Positions 1 through 7,828 of a stretch of 25,033 bases of DNA are shown piece after piece; the stretch's first letter is position 1; each line of letters starts with the position of its first letter. The notes below the pieces were generated by a model. The model was not told the DNA's origin and made no database searches. It saw only the letters and a program-made list of their open reading frames with translations. Position numbers and translations under genes: made by a program. This DNA is from Nocardioidaceae bacterium. Its GTDB lineage: Bacteria > Actinomycetota > Actinomycetes > Propionibacteriales > Nocardioidaceae. The stretch is from NCBI GenBank assembly GCA_025966335.1, contig JAICRS010000010.1, forward strand, positions 1 to 25,033. The letters are read 5' to 3'.

Positions 1-1
1 C

Positions 2-2161
2 CTGGCGCTGGTCGCGGTCGGTGGCTACGGGCGCGGCGAGCTCGCGCCGTTCAGTGACCTCGACGTGGTCCTGGTCCACGACGAGGACGTGGAGGTGGGC
101 GAGGTGGCGACCTGCCTCTGGTACCCGCAGAGGGACTCCGGTACCACGGTCGACCACGCGGTGCGGTCGATGTCACAGGTGACCACCGCTGCTGAGGACG
201 ACCTGCGGGTGGCGCTCGGTCTGCTCGACGCCCGGCATCTCGCAGGCGACCCGTCGCTGACCTTGCGCCTGCGCACCACGCTGCTCGCCGGCTGGCGCCG
301 CGATGCCCGGCGGCGCCTGCCTGAGCTGCGGGAGACGGTGGCCCGCCGTGGTCGCCGGACGGGCGAGCTCGCGCAGGTCTCCGTGCCGGACCTGAAGGAG
401 TCCGCGGGCGGGCTGCGCGACGCCACCGTGCTCAACGCGCTGGTCGCGACCTGGTCGGTCGACGTGCCGCACACCGACCTCGAGCGGTGCCACAGCCGGC
501 TGCTCGACGTCCGGGACGTGCTCCACGACGTGGCCGGGCGCGGCACCAACCGGGTCTCGCCCGAGCTGTGGGAGGACCTCGCCATCGGGCTGACCCTGCC
601 GGACGCCGGGGCCGCCCAGCGGCACGTGCGCGGGCTGGGTCGCCGGATGACCCACCTGAGCCGGCTCACCTGGCGACGAGCGGACGCGGTGCTGGCCACG
701 CCGGCCCGGGCGGGATCGCGGCGTGGCCCGGCCCTGCAACCGCTCGCGCCGGGCCTGGCCCTGGCCTCCGGCGAGGTGGTTCTCGACCGGCGTGCGGAAC
801 CGCGACGGGACCCGCTGCTGCTGCTCAGGGCGTCCGCGGAGGCCGCCGGACGCGACCTCGTGCTCGCCCCGGCAACCGCGGCCAGGTTGGTCCGCGAGTC
901 CCCCGCACCGCAGGAGCCGTGGACCCCGGAGACCCGGAACCTTGTGGTGCGCCTGCTGGCGGCCGGACCCGGGCTGCTCGGGGTCTGGGAGACCCTGGAC
1001 GAGACCGCGGCCCTGGACCGTCTGCTGCCGGAGTGGGACCGGGTGCGCCTGCTCCCGCACGCCTCGCCGGTGCACCGGTTCACCGTGGACCGGCACCTGG
1101 TGGAGACCTGCATCGAGGCGTCGGCGCTGATCCGGCGGGTGAGCCGTCCCGACGTGCTCATGGTGGCGGCGCTGCTGCACGACATCGGCAAGGGTGGACC
1201 GGGCGACCACAGCATCGCGGGCGAGCCGGTCGCCGCAGCCGTCGCGCGCCGGATGGGGTTCAGCGCCACCGAGGTGGGCCTGGTCCGGAGGCTGGTGCGG
1301 CACCACCTGCTGCTCGCCGAGGTGGCCACCACCCGCGACATCGAGGACCCGGCGACCGTCGGCTTCGTGGCGGACCGCGTGCGCGACGTGGAGACCCTCG
1401 ACCTGCTCGCGGCGCTCACCGAGGCCGACGCCCGGGCCACCGCGGCCGCCGCGTGGACCTCCTGGCGTGCCGGCCTGGTCGGCCACCTCGTCCGCCGCGT
1501 GCGCGCCGTTCTCACCGACTTGTCAGGCGCTACGTCCCCTACAGCGGTTCCACCGCCTGACAAGTCGGTGGAGGTGGAGGAGCGGGTGCGGCTCGATCCG
1601 ACCCGGGTCGACGTCACGGTGCAGCCCTCGACCGGCGGCAGCCGGGTCACGGTCGTGTCGGGGGACCGGGTCGGCCTGCTCGCGGCTGCAGCCGGCACGT
1701 TCGCCGTACACCGGATCTCCATCCGGGCGGCCCGGGCGTGGACGCAGGGGGAGTACGCCGTATCCGTCTGGGAGGTCGACGACCCGGGTCCGGACCCGGC
1801 CCTGCTCCGACAGCACCTGGAGGCGATCCTCGAAGGCAGGCTGGATCCGGTCGGACGGATCCCCGCGGAACGCCGGCGGCTCGAGCCGTCCGTCGCGGTC
1901 CGGCACGACGCGTCCTGGCAGGCGACCGTGCTCGAGGTCCGCGTCGAGGACCGACCGGGCGGGGTGCACCTGGTCTGCCGCGCACTCGCGGCGCTCGACA
2001 TCACGGTCAGGTCCGCGCACCTGACCACGTTCGGCCCGCAGGCGGTGGACGTGTTCTACGTGCAGGAGCCGGCGGCCGGGGCGCTGAGCGAGGAACGGGC
2101 GGCGGCCGCCGCGCACGGTGTGCGACGGGCGCTCCGCAGCACGGTTACCCTTGACGCCTAA
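2..2161 (+). CDS. glnD: GlnD, PII-protein nucleotidyltransferase/hydrolase (5' partial)
   Basis: The 5' end lies outside the window; 719 residues remain, against roughly 750-880 for full-length proteins. The family attaches and removes a nucleotide on PII signal proteins according to nitrogen status; in Corynebacterium and Streptomyces the modification is adenylylation. The visible N-terminus carries the nucleotidyltransferase signature GGYGRGEL followed by SDLDV (residues 7-22). A metal-binding HD domain (LLHDIGKGG, near residue 393) is the expected demodifying centre. Two ACT domains follow (about 537-600 and 635-710, the second with VEDRPGGVHLVCRAL). Between HD and ACT, residues 505-523 are encoded by a 56-bp palindromic element, keeping the frame open. 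Stop is TAA; ffh follows after 65 nt. Identity is firm. Whether the activity here is adenylylation or uridylylation is inferred from relatives only. Confidence 0.95.
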   Translation: MALVAVGGYGRGELAPFSDLDVVLVHDEDVEVGEVATCLWYPQRDSGTTVDHAVRSMSQVTTAAEDDLRVALGLLDARHLAGDPSLTLRLRTTLLAGWRRDARRRLPELRETVARRGRRTGELAQVSVPDLKESAGGLRDATVLNALVATWSVDVPHTDLERCHSRLLDVRDVLHDVAGRGTNRVSPELWEDLAIGLTLPDAGAAQRHVRGLGRRMTHLSRLTWRRADAVLATPARAGSRRGPALQPLAPGLALASGEVVLDRRAEPRRDPLLLLRASAEAAGRDLVLAPATAARLVRESPAPQEPWTPETRNLVVRLLAAGPGLLGVWETLDETAALDRLLPEWDRVRLLPHASPVHRFTVDRHLVETCIEASALIRRVSRPDVLMVAALLHDIGKGGPGDHSIAGEPVAAAVARRMGFSATEVGLVRRLVRHHLLLAEVATTRDIEDPATVGFVADRVRDVETLDLLAALTEADARATAAAAWTSWRAGLVGHLVRRVRAVLTDLSGATSPTAVPPPDKSVEVEERVRLDPTRVDVTVQPSTGGSRVTVVSGDRVGLLAAAAGTFAVHRISIRAARAWTQGEYAVSVWEVDDPGPDPALLRQHLEAILEGRLDPVGRIPAERRRLEPSVAVRHDASWQATVLEVRVEDRPGGVHLVCRALAALDITVRSAHLTTFGPQAVDVFYVQEPAAGALSEERAAAAAHGVRRALRSTVTLDA
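1513..1570. repeat. 56-bp palindromic element, copy 1 (inside glnD)
   Basis: Perfect 17-bp inverted repeat: CACCGACTTGTCAGGCG at 1513-1529 and its reverse complement at 1554-1570, separated by exactly 24 nt. Dropping the outermost pair gives the 16+24+16 unit seen in two other copies. In glnD it reads in frame as LSGATSPTAVPPPDKS, a Pro/Ser/Thr-rich linker. The centre is the most diverged of the three copies. Confidence 0.9.
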
Positions 2162-2226
2162 CGCCGTGCGGCCCGATCTGCCGCGGCGGACCGATGACCC
2201 GTCATGGACACGAGGACTGACCACCA

Positions 2227-3798
2227 TTGTTTGCGACTCTTTCTGACCGGCTTGCCGACACGTTCAAGAACCTGCGTGGCAAGGGCCGGCTCTCGGAAGC
2301 CGACATCGACGCGACCGCGCGGGAGATCCGGATCGCGCTGCTCGAGGCCGACGTCGCGCTGCCGGTGGTCAAGCAGTTCGTCGCCGCGGTCAAGGAGCGG
2401 GCCCGCGGCGAGGAGGTCAGCGGTGCGCTGAACCCGGCGCAGCAGATCATCAAGATCGTCAACGACGAGCTCGTCACCATCCTCGGCGGCGAGACCCGAC
2501 GGCTCCGGTTCGCGAAGACACCGCCGACGGTGATCATGCTCGCGGGTCTTCAGGGCGCGGGTAAGACGACGCTCGCGGCGAAGCTGGCGCTGTGGCTCAA
2601 GGAGCAGGGCAACAGCCCGCTGCTGATCGCGGCGGACCTCCAGCGGCCGAACGCGGTCTACCAGCTCCAGGTCAACGGGGAGCGGGCCGGCGTCAAGGTG
2701 TTCGCTCCGGAGCCCGGCAACGGGGTCGGCGACCCGGTGGCGGTCGCCCGCGCCGGCGTGGACGAGGCCCGGCGCACCCTGCACGACGTGGTGATCGTGG
2801 ACACCGCCGGCCGGCTCGGTGTCGACGAGGAGCTGATGCGCCAGGCCGCGAACATCCGCGACGCGGTGCAGCCCGACGAGGTGCTCTTCGTCGTCGACGC
2901 GATGATCGGCCAGGACGCGGTGAACACCGCCCAGGCCTTCCTCGACGGGGTCGGCTACGACGGCGTCGTGCTCACCAAGCTCGACGGCGACGCCCGCGGT
3001 GGTGCCGCGCTCTCGATCGCCTCGGTCACCGGCAAGCCGGTGATGTTCGCCTCGGCCGGCGAGAAGCTGACCGACTTCGACCTGTTCCACCCCGACCGGA
3101 TGGCCTCCCGCATCCTCGACATGGGCGACATGCTCACCCTGATCGAGCAGGCGGAGAAGACCTTCGACCAGGAGCAGGCCGCCAAGGCGGCGGCCAAGCT
3201 GACCGGCAAGGGCGGTGACTTCACCCTCGACGACTTCCTGGAGCAGATGCAGGCGATCCGGAAGATGGGCTCGCTGTCGAAGATCATGGGCATGCTGCCC
3301 GGCATGGGCCAGTTCCGCGAGCAGCTGGAGAACTTCGACGAGCGCGAGATCGACCGGATCCAGGCGATCATCCAGTCGATGACGCCGGCCGAGCGGGACA
3401 ACCCGAAGCTGATCGACGGGTCCCGGCGGATGCGGATCTCCAAGGGGTCCGGCGTCCAGGTCTCCGACGTGAACCAGCTCGTGGACCGGTTCTTCGAGGC
3501 CCGCAAGATGATGATGTCGATGGCCAAGGGCGGCGGCATGCCGGGGATGCCGGGCATGCCAGGGATGCCGGGGATGCCCGGCGCGGGCAAACGCGGCAAG
3601 GGCAAGCAGGCCCCGAAGAAGGGCAAGGCCAAGCGGGTCTCGGGCAACCCCGCCAAGCGCGCGCAGCAGGAGAAGGCGGCCGCACAGAAGAGCTCCGACG
3701 GCGGCAACCCGTTCGGCCTGCCCCAGGACGGACCAGAGGCGAGCCCGGAGGACTTCGAGCTGCCCAAGGAGTTCTCGAAGTACCTCCCCAAGCAGTAG
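2227..3798 (+). CDS. ffh: Ffh, signal recognition particle GTPase
   Basis: The protein subunit of the signal recognition particle. It binds signal sequences on nascent chains and, with 4.5S RNA and FtsY, delivers ribosomes to the membrane. Length is 523 aa. The N domain covers residues 1-95. The G domain has GLQGAGKTT (107-115), DTAGR (192-196) and TKLDGDARGG (250-259). The Met-rich M domain runs from about 330 to 435 and includes MGMLPGMG and the RNA-binding segment SRRMRISKGSG. The start is TTG at 2227, with GAGGA at 2212-2216 ten nt upstream; the following residues FATLSDRLADTFKNLRGKG match the family N-terminus. After the M domain comes a tandem GMP tripeptide run (about 437-452) and a Lys/Ala-rich tail. 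It lies 65 nt after glnD, as in mycobacteria. Confidence 0.97.
   Translation: MFATLSDRLADTFKNLRGKGRLSEADIDATAREIRIALLEADVALPVVKQFVAAVKERARGEEVSGALNPAQQIIKIVNDELVTILGGETRRLRFAKTPPTVIMLAGLQGAGKTTLAAKLALWLKEQGNSPLLIAADLQRPNAVYQLQVNGERAGVKVFAPEPGNGVGDPVAVARAGVDEARRTLHDVVIVDTAGRLGVDEELMRQAANIRDAVQPDEVLFVVDAMIGQDAVNTAQAFLDGVGYDGVVLTKLDGDARGGAALSIASVTGKPVMFASAGEKLTDFDLFHPDRMASRILDMGDMLTLIEQAEKTFDQEQAAKAAAKLTGKGGDFTLDDFLEQMQAIRKMGSLSKIMGMLPGMGQFREQLENFDEREIDRIQAIIQSMTPAERDNPKLIDGSRRMRISKGSGVQVSDVNQLVDRFFEARKMMMSMAKGGGMPGMPGMPGMPGMPGAGKRGKGKQAPKKGKAKRVSGNPAKRAQQEKAAAQKSSDGGNPFGLPQDGPEASPEDFELPKEFSKYLPKQ
3535..3581 (+). repeat. In-frame 9-bp tandem repeat (Gly-Met-Pro) in ffh
   Basis: Five consecutive near-identical copies of GG(G/C)ATGCC(G/A/C) encode GMPGMPGMPGMPGMP just after the M domain. 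A 9-bp period keeps the frame whatever the copy number, so length variation between strains would be tolerated. Confidence 0.8.
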
Positions 3799-3903
3799 CC
3801 CGGGACCAAGGTCCACCCGGCGCGGGCCGTTCGACCGCGGCGCAGGCGGTACGGCGGGGGGCACCCTGGGGTGACTCGTTCTGCGCACCCACCGGGAGGG
3901 CTC

Positions 3904-5001
3904 GTGCCTGCTCCTCGTCATCGGCTCGTCGGCCTTCTCCTGCCCACGGTCATGCTCGCCGCTGCCGCCTGCGCACCCGCCCAGCTCACAGCGGAGCCGC
4001 ACGCCTCGAACGGGTCCGGGTCGGCCGACTCCGCACCGGACGGGTCGGTGTGGGTCGCGAACGAGGCGGCGGGCTCGATCACCGTCCTGGACGCGGCGAC
4101 CGGCGAGCACGTGACCACGCTGGAGGGGATCGCCGCGCCGCACAACGTGCAGGCGACCGCCGACGGCCGGTCGGTGCTGGCCGTCTCCGGGGCCGGAGCC
4201 GTGGTCCGGATCGACGCCGAGAAGCTGAGCGTCGCCGACCACGCGCGCACCGGCCGGCACCCCGCACACGTGGTGGAGGACCTGCACGGCAACGTCTACG
4301 TGACCACGGCCGTGGACCGACGGGTCACCCGCTACACCCCGGACCTGCGTCGCGACATCGCCGTCGAGCTGGTCGGTGCGCCGCACGGCGTCCGGCTGGA
4401 CCAGTCCGGCCGCGTCGCGGTGGTCGCCAACACCGGCGGCGGCAGCCTGGACGTGGTCGACACGCGGACCGGGGCGATCACCGGCCGGGTCCGGGTCGGC
4501 TCGTCTCCGGTCCAGGTGGCGATCACGCCCGACGCTGACCGTGCCTACATCTCGGTGGCGGGCACGCGTGAGGTGGTGGCGGTCGACCTGCCCAGCGGCA
4601 CCATCACCGGTCGGTTGGAGATGCCCGCGGCCCCCGCGCAGATCCTGCTGGTCGACGACGTGCTGCTCGTCGCGAACCAGGGCACCCCGGACCGTCCCGG
4701 CGACACCGTGTCGATCATCGACATCGACGAGTTCATCGTGCTTGGGTCGGTCCGGACCGGCTCCGGTCCGCACGGTCTCGCCGCCGACGACACCGGCCGG
4801 GTCTGGGTCACCAACGCCTTCGACGACACGGTCACCGCGGTCGACGTACCGTCGCGCACCGCGCTCTACACCGTCGACGTCGGCGCGAGCCCGAACGGGA
4901 TCACCTTCTCCTCGACCACCCCGTCGGTTGCGCCTCCGTTGATGCCGCTGCTGCTGCCGCACGCCATCGCGCATCCGGAGGACAGCACCCACTCGCACTG
5001 A
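3904..5001 (+). CDS. Exported YVTN/YncE-type beta-propeller protein, possible lipoprotein
   Basis: Function unknown. I prefer GTG at 3904 (365 aa) because GGGAGGG lies just upstream (3894-3900) and the encoded N-terminus is a classic export signal: basic start, hydrophobic LVGLLLPTVMLAAAAC, then Cys23. The AAAC sequence before the cysteine is only a weak lipobox, so lipoprotein status is likely but not certain. A GTG at 3871 would add 11 residues. The mature part is a series of about 40-residue blades with SVWVANEAAGSITVLDAATG, VAVVANTGGGSLDVVDTRTG and VWVTNAFDDTVTAVDVPSRT, typical of YVTN/NHL propellers. The C-terminus is His-rich (HAIAHPEDSTHSH). It lies between ffh and an amidohydrolase. 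Such proteins bind partners or metals; no enzyme motif is visible. Confidence 0.75.
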   Translation: MPAPRHRLVGLLLPTVMLAAAACAPAQLTAEPHASNGSGSADSAPDGSVWVANEAAGSITVLDAATGEHVTTLEGIAAPHNVQATADGRSVLAVSGAGAVVRIDAEKLSVADHARTGRHPAHVVEDLHGNVYVTTAVDRRVTRYTPDLRRDIAVELVGAPHGVRLDQSGRVAVVANTGGGSLDVVDTRTGAITGRVRVGSSPVQVAITPDADRAYISVAGTREVVAVDLPSGTITGRLEMPAAPAQILLVDDVLLVANQGTPDRPGDTVSIIDIDEFIVLGSVRTGSGPHGLAADDTGRVWVTNAFDDTVTAVDVPSRTALYTVDVGASPNGITFSSTTPSVAPPLMPLLLPHAIAHPEDSTHSH

Positions 5002-5013
5002 CGCCGGGCGCGA

Positions 5014-5019
5014 TAGCGT
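5014..5019 (+). promoter_or_regulatory. -10 box, probable leaderless promoter of the amidohydrolase
   Basis: TAGCGT fits the actinobacterial TANNNT -10 motif and ends exactly 6 nt before the ATG at 5026, so transcription would begin at or next to the start codon. No Shine-Dalgarno sequence is visible. No clear -35 box is seen. Confidence 0.55.
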
Positions 5020-5025
5020 CGCTGT

Positions 5026-6105
5026 ATGAGTGCACTGAGGTTCCGCGGAGTCGTGCTGCCGGAGGGTGAGAGCAGAGACCTCTACGTCGTCGACGGGAAG
5101 GTCACCTACGAGCCGGTCGCCTCGGCTGAGCTCGTCGCGGATGGCTGGATCGTCCCGGGCCTGGTCGACGCGCACTGCCACATCGGGCTCGACGCGAACG
5201 GCGCCGTCCCCGAGGACGTCCAGGAGGAGCAGGCGCTCACCGAGCGGGATGCGGGGGCGCTGCTGCTGCGCGACTGCGGGTCGGCGGCCGACACCGCCTG
5301 GATCCACGACCGCGACGACCTGCCGCGGCTGATCCGGGCGGGCCGGCACATCGCCCGGACCCGCCGCTACATCCGCAACTACGCCCACGAGATCGAGCCG
5401 GAGGACCTCGCCACCTACGTCGCCAAGGAGGCGGAGCGCGGGGACGGCTGGGTGAAGCTGGTCGGTGACTGGATCGAGCGCGACGCCGGCGACCTCACGC
5501 CGTCGTGGACCCGCGCGTCGCTGGACGAGGCGATGCGTACGGCGCACGAGCGCGGTGCCCGGGTGACCGCCCATGTGTTCGGGGAGCACGCGCTGCCGGA
5601 CCTGATCGACTCGGGGATCGACTGCATCGAGCACGGCACCGGGCTGAGCACGGACCTGATCGACACGATGGTCGCGAACGGAGTCGCCCTGGTGCCGACG
5701 GTCAAGCAGCTGAACAACTTCCCGAGCTACGCGGCCGCCGGGGAGGAGAAGTTCCCGAAGTACGCCGAGCACATGCGAGCCCTGTTCGAGCGGCGCCGGG
5801 AGACGATCGGCGCCGCCCACGAGGCCGGCGTGGCGATCTACGCGGGCACAGACGCGGGCGGGGTGCTGCCGCACGGCCTCATCGGCGACGAGGTGCTCGA
5901 GCTCACGTCGTACGGCCTCAGCTCGGAGCAGGCACTCGGGGCCGCCTCCTGGCGGGCGCGGGAGTGGCTGGGCCTCGACGGGACCCTCACCGAGGGGACC
6001 ACCGCCGACTTCGTGGTCTTCGACGCGAACCCGCTGGAGGACCTCGGCGTGCTGAAGGACCCGAAGCGGATCGTGCTGCGCGGCGCCGTCGTCGGCTGGG
6101 GCTGA
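5026..6105 (+). CDS. Metal-dependent amidohydrolase (imidazolonepropionase/prolidase-like)
   Basis: A 359-aa TIM-barrel amidohydrolase. Metal ligands can be placed: HxH in DAHCHIGL (His50, His52), a probable bridging lysine in WVKLV (Lys144), His183 in TAHVFGEHA, His203 in CIEHGTGL and Asp276 in AGTDAGG. This arrangement fits the binuclear subgroup containing imidazolonepropionase-like and Xaa-Pro dipeptidase-like enzymes; the substrate cannot be told from sequence. The C-terminus returns to the small composite beta domain (GTTADFVVFDANP). The start is ATG with a leaderless-type promoter. A related gene sits next to ffh in Mycobacterium tuberculosis, so this is a conserved neighbour rather than an insertion. 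No histidine-utilisation genes are nearby, so a role in that pathway is not supported. Confidence 0.85.
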   Translation: MSALRFRGVVLPEGESRDLYVVDGKVTYEPVASAELVADGWIVPGLVDAHCHIGLDANGAVPEDVQEEQALTERDAGALLLRDCGSAADTAWIHDRDDLPRLIRAGRHIARTRRYIRNYAHEIEPEDLATYVAKEAERGDGWVKLVGDWIERDAGDLTPSWTRASLDEAMRTAHERGARVTAHVFGEHALPDLIDSGIDCIEHGTGLSTDLIDTMVANGVALVPTVKQLNNFPSYAAAGEEKFPKYAEHMRALFERRRETIGAAHEAGVAIYAGTDAGGVLPHGLIGDEVLELTSYGLSSEQALGAASWRAREWLGLDGTLTEGTTADFVVFDANPLEDLGVLKDPKRIVLRGAVVGWG

Positions 6106-6123
6106 CCAGCGCCGAGCGGCCGA

Positions 6124-6154
6124 TTGGAACCGCGGCGGGGGTCTCTGGCAGAAT
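6124..6154 (+). promoter_or_regulatory. Candidate rpsP promoter
   Basis: A TTGGAA -35-like box (6124-6129) and a CAGAAT -10-like box (6149-6154) are 19 nt apart (18 if TGGAAC is used), before a leader of about 125 nt. The leader holds a GCCCGGA/TCCGGGC hairpin (6174-6180 with 6189-6195). The similar TGGCAGACT stretch before rplS supports a shared promoter type for ribosomal protein genes. Confidence 0.45.
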
Positions 6155-6284
6155 GTGCGGTCGAGTCCTGCGTGCCCGGACCCTCTCATCCGGGCGGCGC
6201 AGCGTCCGCCGAGCGAATCGACCCGGTCCCCACCTGGTTCCGAGACGCTCACCCACACACAATTCTCAAGGAGACACCACACTC

Positions 6285-6884
6285 GTGGCCGTCAAGATTC
6301 GTCTGAAGCGCATGGGCAAGATCCGTGCGCCGTACTACCGCATCGTCGCCGTCGATGGACGCAAGAAGCGCGATGGCCGGGTGATCGAGGAGATCGGCAA
6401 GTACCACCCCAAGGAGGAGCCCTCGTTGATCGAGGTCAAGTCCGAGCGGGCGCAGTACTGGCTCGGCGTCGGCGCGCAGCCGACCGAGGCCGTGGCCGCG
6501 ATCCTCAAGGTCACCGGCGACTGGCAGAAGTTCAAGGGTGAGGCCGGCTCCGAGGGCACCCTGAAGGTGGCCGAGCCCAAGCGGGACAAGGCCGAGATCT
6601 TCAACGAGGCGCTCAAGGAGTCCGCGAACGAGCCCAAGGCCGAGGCGGTGACCAAGAAGTCGTCGAAGAAGATGGACGCCCCCGCAGCGGAGGCGCCGGC
6701 GGCGACCGAGACCCCCGGTGCGGAGACCCCCGAGGGCGCCACCGAGGAGGCAGAGGCCGCCGAGGTCAAGGCGCTTGACGCCGACAAGGCCGAGGAGAAG
6801 GCCGGCGGCGAGGTCCCGGCCGACAAGGCCGGCTCGAACGTCGACAACCCGAAGTCCGACTCGGGCACCGAGAACGAGGCCTGA
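6285..6884 (+). CDS. rpsP: 30S ribosomal protein S16 with long acidic C-terminal tail
   Basis: S16 is a small-subunit assembly protein. The start is GTG at 6285, with AAGGAG at 6268-6273 eleven nt upstream; the open frame continues far 5' but the S16 N-terminus MAVKIRLKRMGKIRAPYYR fixes the start. Residues 1-85 form the S16 fold (YRIVAVDGRKKRDGRVIEEIGKYHP). The protein is 199 aa against 80-110 in most bacteria: residues from about 115 on are a low-complexity Ala/Glu/Lys/Pro tail (KAEAVTKKSSKKMDAPAAE and similar). Such tails occur in several actinobacterial S16 proteins. It starts the rpsP-khpA operon, with khpA 5 nt downstream. Confidence 0.96.
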   Translation: MAVKIRLKRMGKIRAPYYRIVAVDGRKKRDGRVIEEIGKYHPKEEPSLIEVKSERAQYWLGVGAQPTEAVAAILKVTGDWQKFKGEAGSEGTLKVAEPKRDKAEIFNEALKESANEPKAEAVTKKSSKKMDAPAAEAPAATETPGAETPEGATEEAEAAEVKALDADKAEEKAGGEVPADKAGSNVDNPKSDSGTENEA

Positions 6885-6889
6885 GCCGG

Positions 6890-7132
6890 ATGCTCACCGA
6901 AGCGCTCGAGCACCTGGTCCGGGGGATCGTCGACAACCCCGACGACGTGAACGTTCGCGACAAGCAGCTGCGGCGCGGCTCGATCCTCGAGGTGCGGGTG
7001 CACCCGGAGGACCTGGGCAAGGTGATCGGCCGCGGTGGCCGCACCGCGACCGCGATCCGCACGGTGATCAACGCGCTCGCCGGCACGGGCGGGGCCCGCG
7101 TCGACTTCGTGGACGTCGACCGGCGCCGCTGA
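6890..7132 (+). CDS. khpA: KH-domain RNA-binding protein (KhpA/YlqC type)
   Basis: An 80-aa single-domain KH protein. The RNA-binding loop GKVIGRGG is at residues 43-50, matching the family GxxG motif, in the order MLTEALEHLVRGIVDNPDDV then the KH core, and ending VDFVDVDRR. In other bacteria KhpA binds many RNAs with KhpB. It is cotranscribed with rpsP (5-nt gap), and a strong hairpin terminator follows. The position between rpsP and rimM is conserved in actinobacteria and firmicutes. Confidence 0.93.
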   Translation: MLTEALEHLVRGIVDNPDDVNVRDKQLRRGSILEVRVHPEDLGKVIGRGGRTATAIRTVINALAGTGGARVDFVDVDRRR

Positions 7133-7159
7133 CCGCCGCACGACGCAACACTGCTCCAC

Positions 7160-7197
7160 ACGAGATGGGGAGGCCGGGAACGGCCTCCCCATCTCGT
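7160..7197 (+). terminator. Strong hairpin terminator after khpA
   Basis: A perfect 17-bp stem: ACGAGATGGGGAGGCCG at 7160-7176, GGAA tetraloop at 7177-7180, and the exact complement at 7181-7197. No U-run follows, as is common in high-GC actinobacteria. It separates rpsP-khpA from rimM-trmD. Confidence 0.85.
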
Positions 7198-7203
7198 CGT
7201 CAC

Positions 7204-7209
7204 TAGGGT
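7204..7209 (+). promoter_or_regulatory. -10 box of rimM
   Basis: TAGGGT directly follows the terminator. It predicts a start of transcription near 7216-7220 and a leader of about 35 nt containing the rimM ribosome binding site AGGAGG (7241-7246). Confidence 0.5.
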
Positions 7210-7255
7210 CGTTGTCAGCGTGGGAACGACAGCCGTCACGAGGAGGAGCGAGGCG

Positions 7256-7828
7256 ATGAGCACCACCGACGTGGTCGTCGGCCGGATCGGCAAGGCGCAC
7301 GGCATCAAGGGCGAGGTCTCCGTCGAGCTGCGCACCGATGAGCCGGGCCGCCGCTTCGCCGACGGCATCGTCCTCGCCACCGAGGCACCCGACGGCGGTG
7401 CCCCGCACGGACCGGACCGCCCTTCCATGCTGACCGTGCGGGCCACCCGCTGGCACCAGTCGCGGTTGCTCGTCACCTTCGCCGAGATCAAGGACCGCAA
7501 CCAGGCCGAGTCCGCGCGCGGACTGCTGCTCGTCGCCACCGTCGATGCGACGGAGGTACCCGAGGACCCGGACGAGTTCTACGACCACCAGCTGGTCGGG
7601 CTCGAGGTGGTCACCACGGACGGACGACCGGTCGGTGAGCTCGTCGAGGTCCTGCACAGCTCGGCGCAGGAGCTGTTGTCGATCCGCGCCGAGGACGGCC
7701 GCGAGATCCTGGTCCCGTTCGTGTCCCAGCTGGTGCCGACGGTCGACGTACCCGGTGGCCGGATCGTCGTGGAGGACCGGCCCGGGCTGCTGGAGCCGGC
7801 GGCCGACGACGAGGGCGGCGGCGCCTGA
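7256..7828 (+). CDS. rimM: RimM, 16S rRNA processing/30S maturation factor
   Basis: RimM binds S19 and helps mature the 30S head. I chose ATG at 7256 over GTG at 7220 because AGGAGG lies 10 nt upstream and the protein then begins MSTTDVVVGRIGKAHGIKGE, the family N-terminus. Length is 190 aa, slightly long. The N-terminal barrel covers about residues 5-100, with an extra loop EAPDGGAPHGPDRPS. The C-terminal PRC-barrel starts at EFYDHQLVGLEVV and includes EILVPFVSQLVPTVD. The last base of the stop codon is the first of the trmD start (TGATG), so the two genes are translationally coupled. Confidence 0.96.
   Translation: MSTTDVVVGRIGKAHGIKGEVSVELRTDEPGRRFADGIVLATEAPDGGAPHGPDRPSMLTVRATRWHQSRLLVTFAEIKDRNQAESARGLLLVATVDATEVPEDPDEFYDHQLVGLEVVTTDGRPVGELVEVLHSSAQELLSIRAEDGREILVPFVSQLVPTVDVPGGRIVVEDRPGLLEPAADDEGGGA

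Noticed and set aside
2158..6282. A 1374-residue open frame on the minus strand opposite ffh, the propeller and the amidohydrolase
   Set aside because: It is antisense to three well-supported genes, has Arg/Gly/Asp-rich composition without domains, and reflects the scarcity of stops in high-GC DNA.
7210..7220. Partial copy of the palindromic element (CGTTGTCAGCG)
   Set aside because: Eight bases match the arm core, but there is no partner arm downstream; a chance match in the rimM leader.
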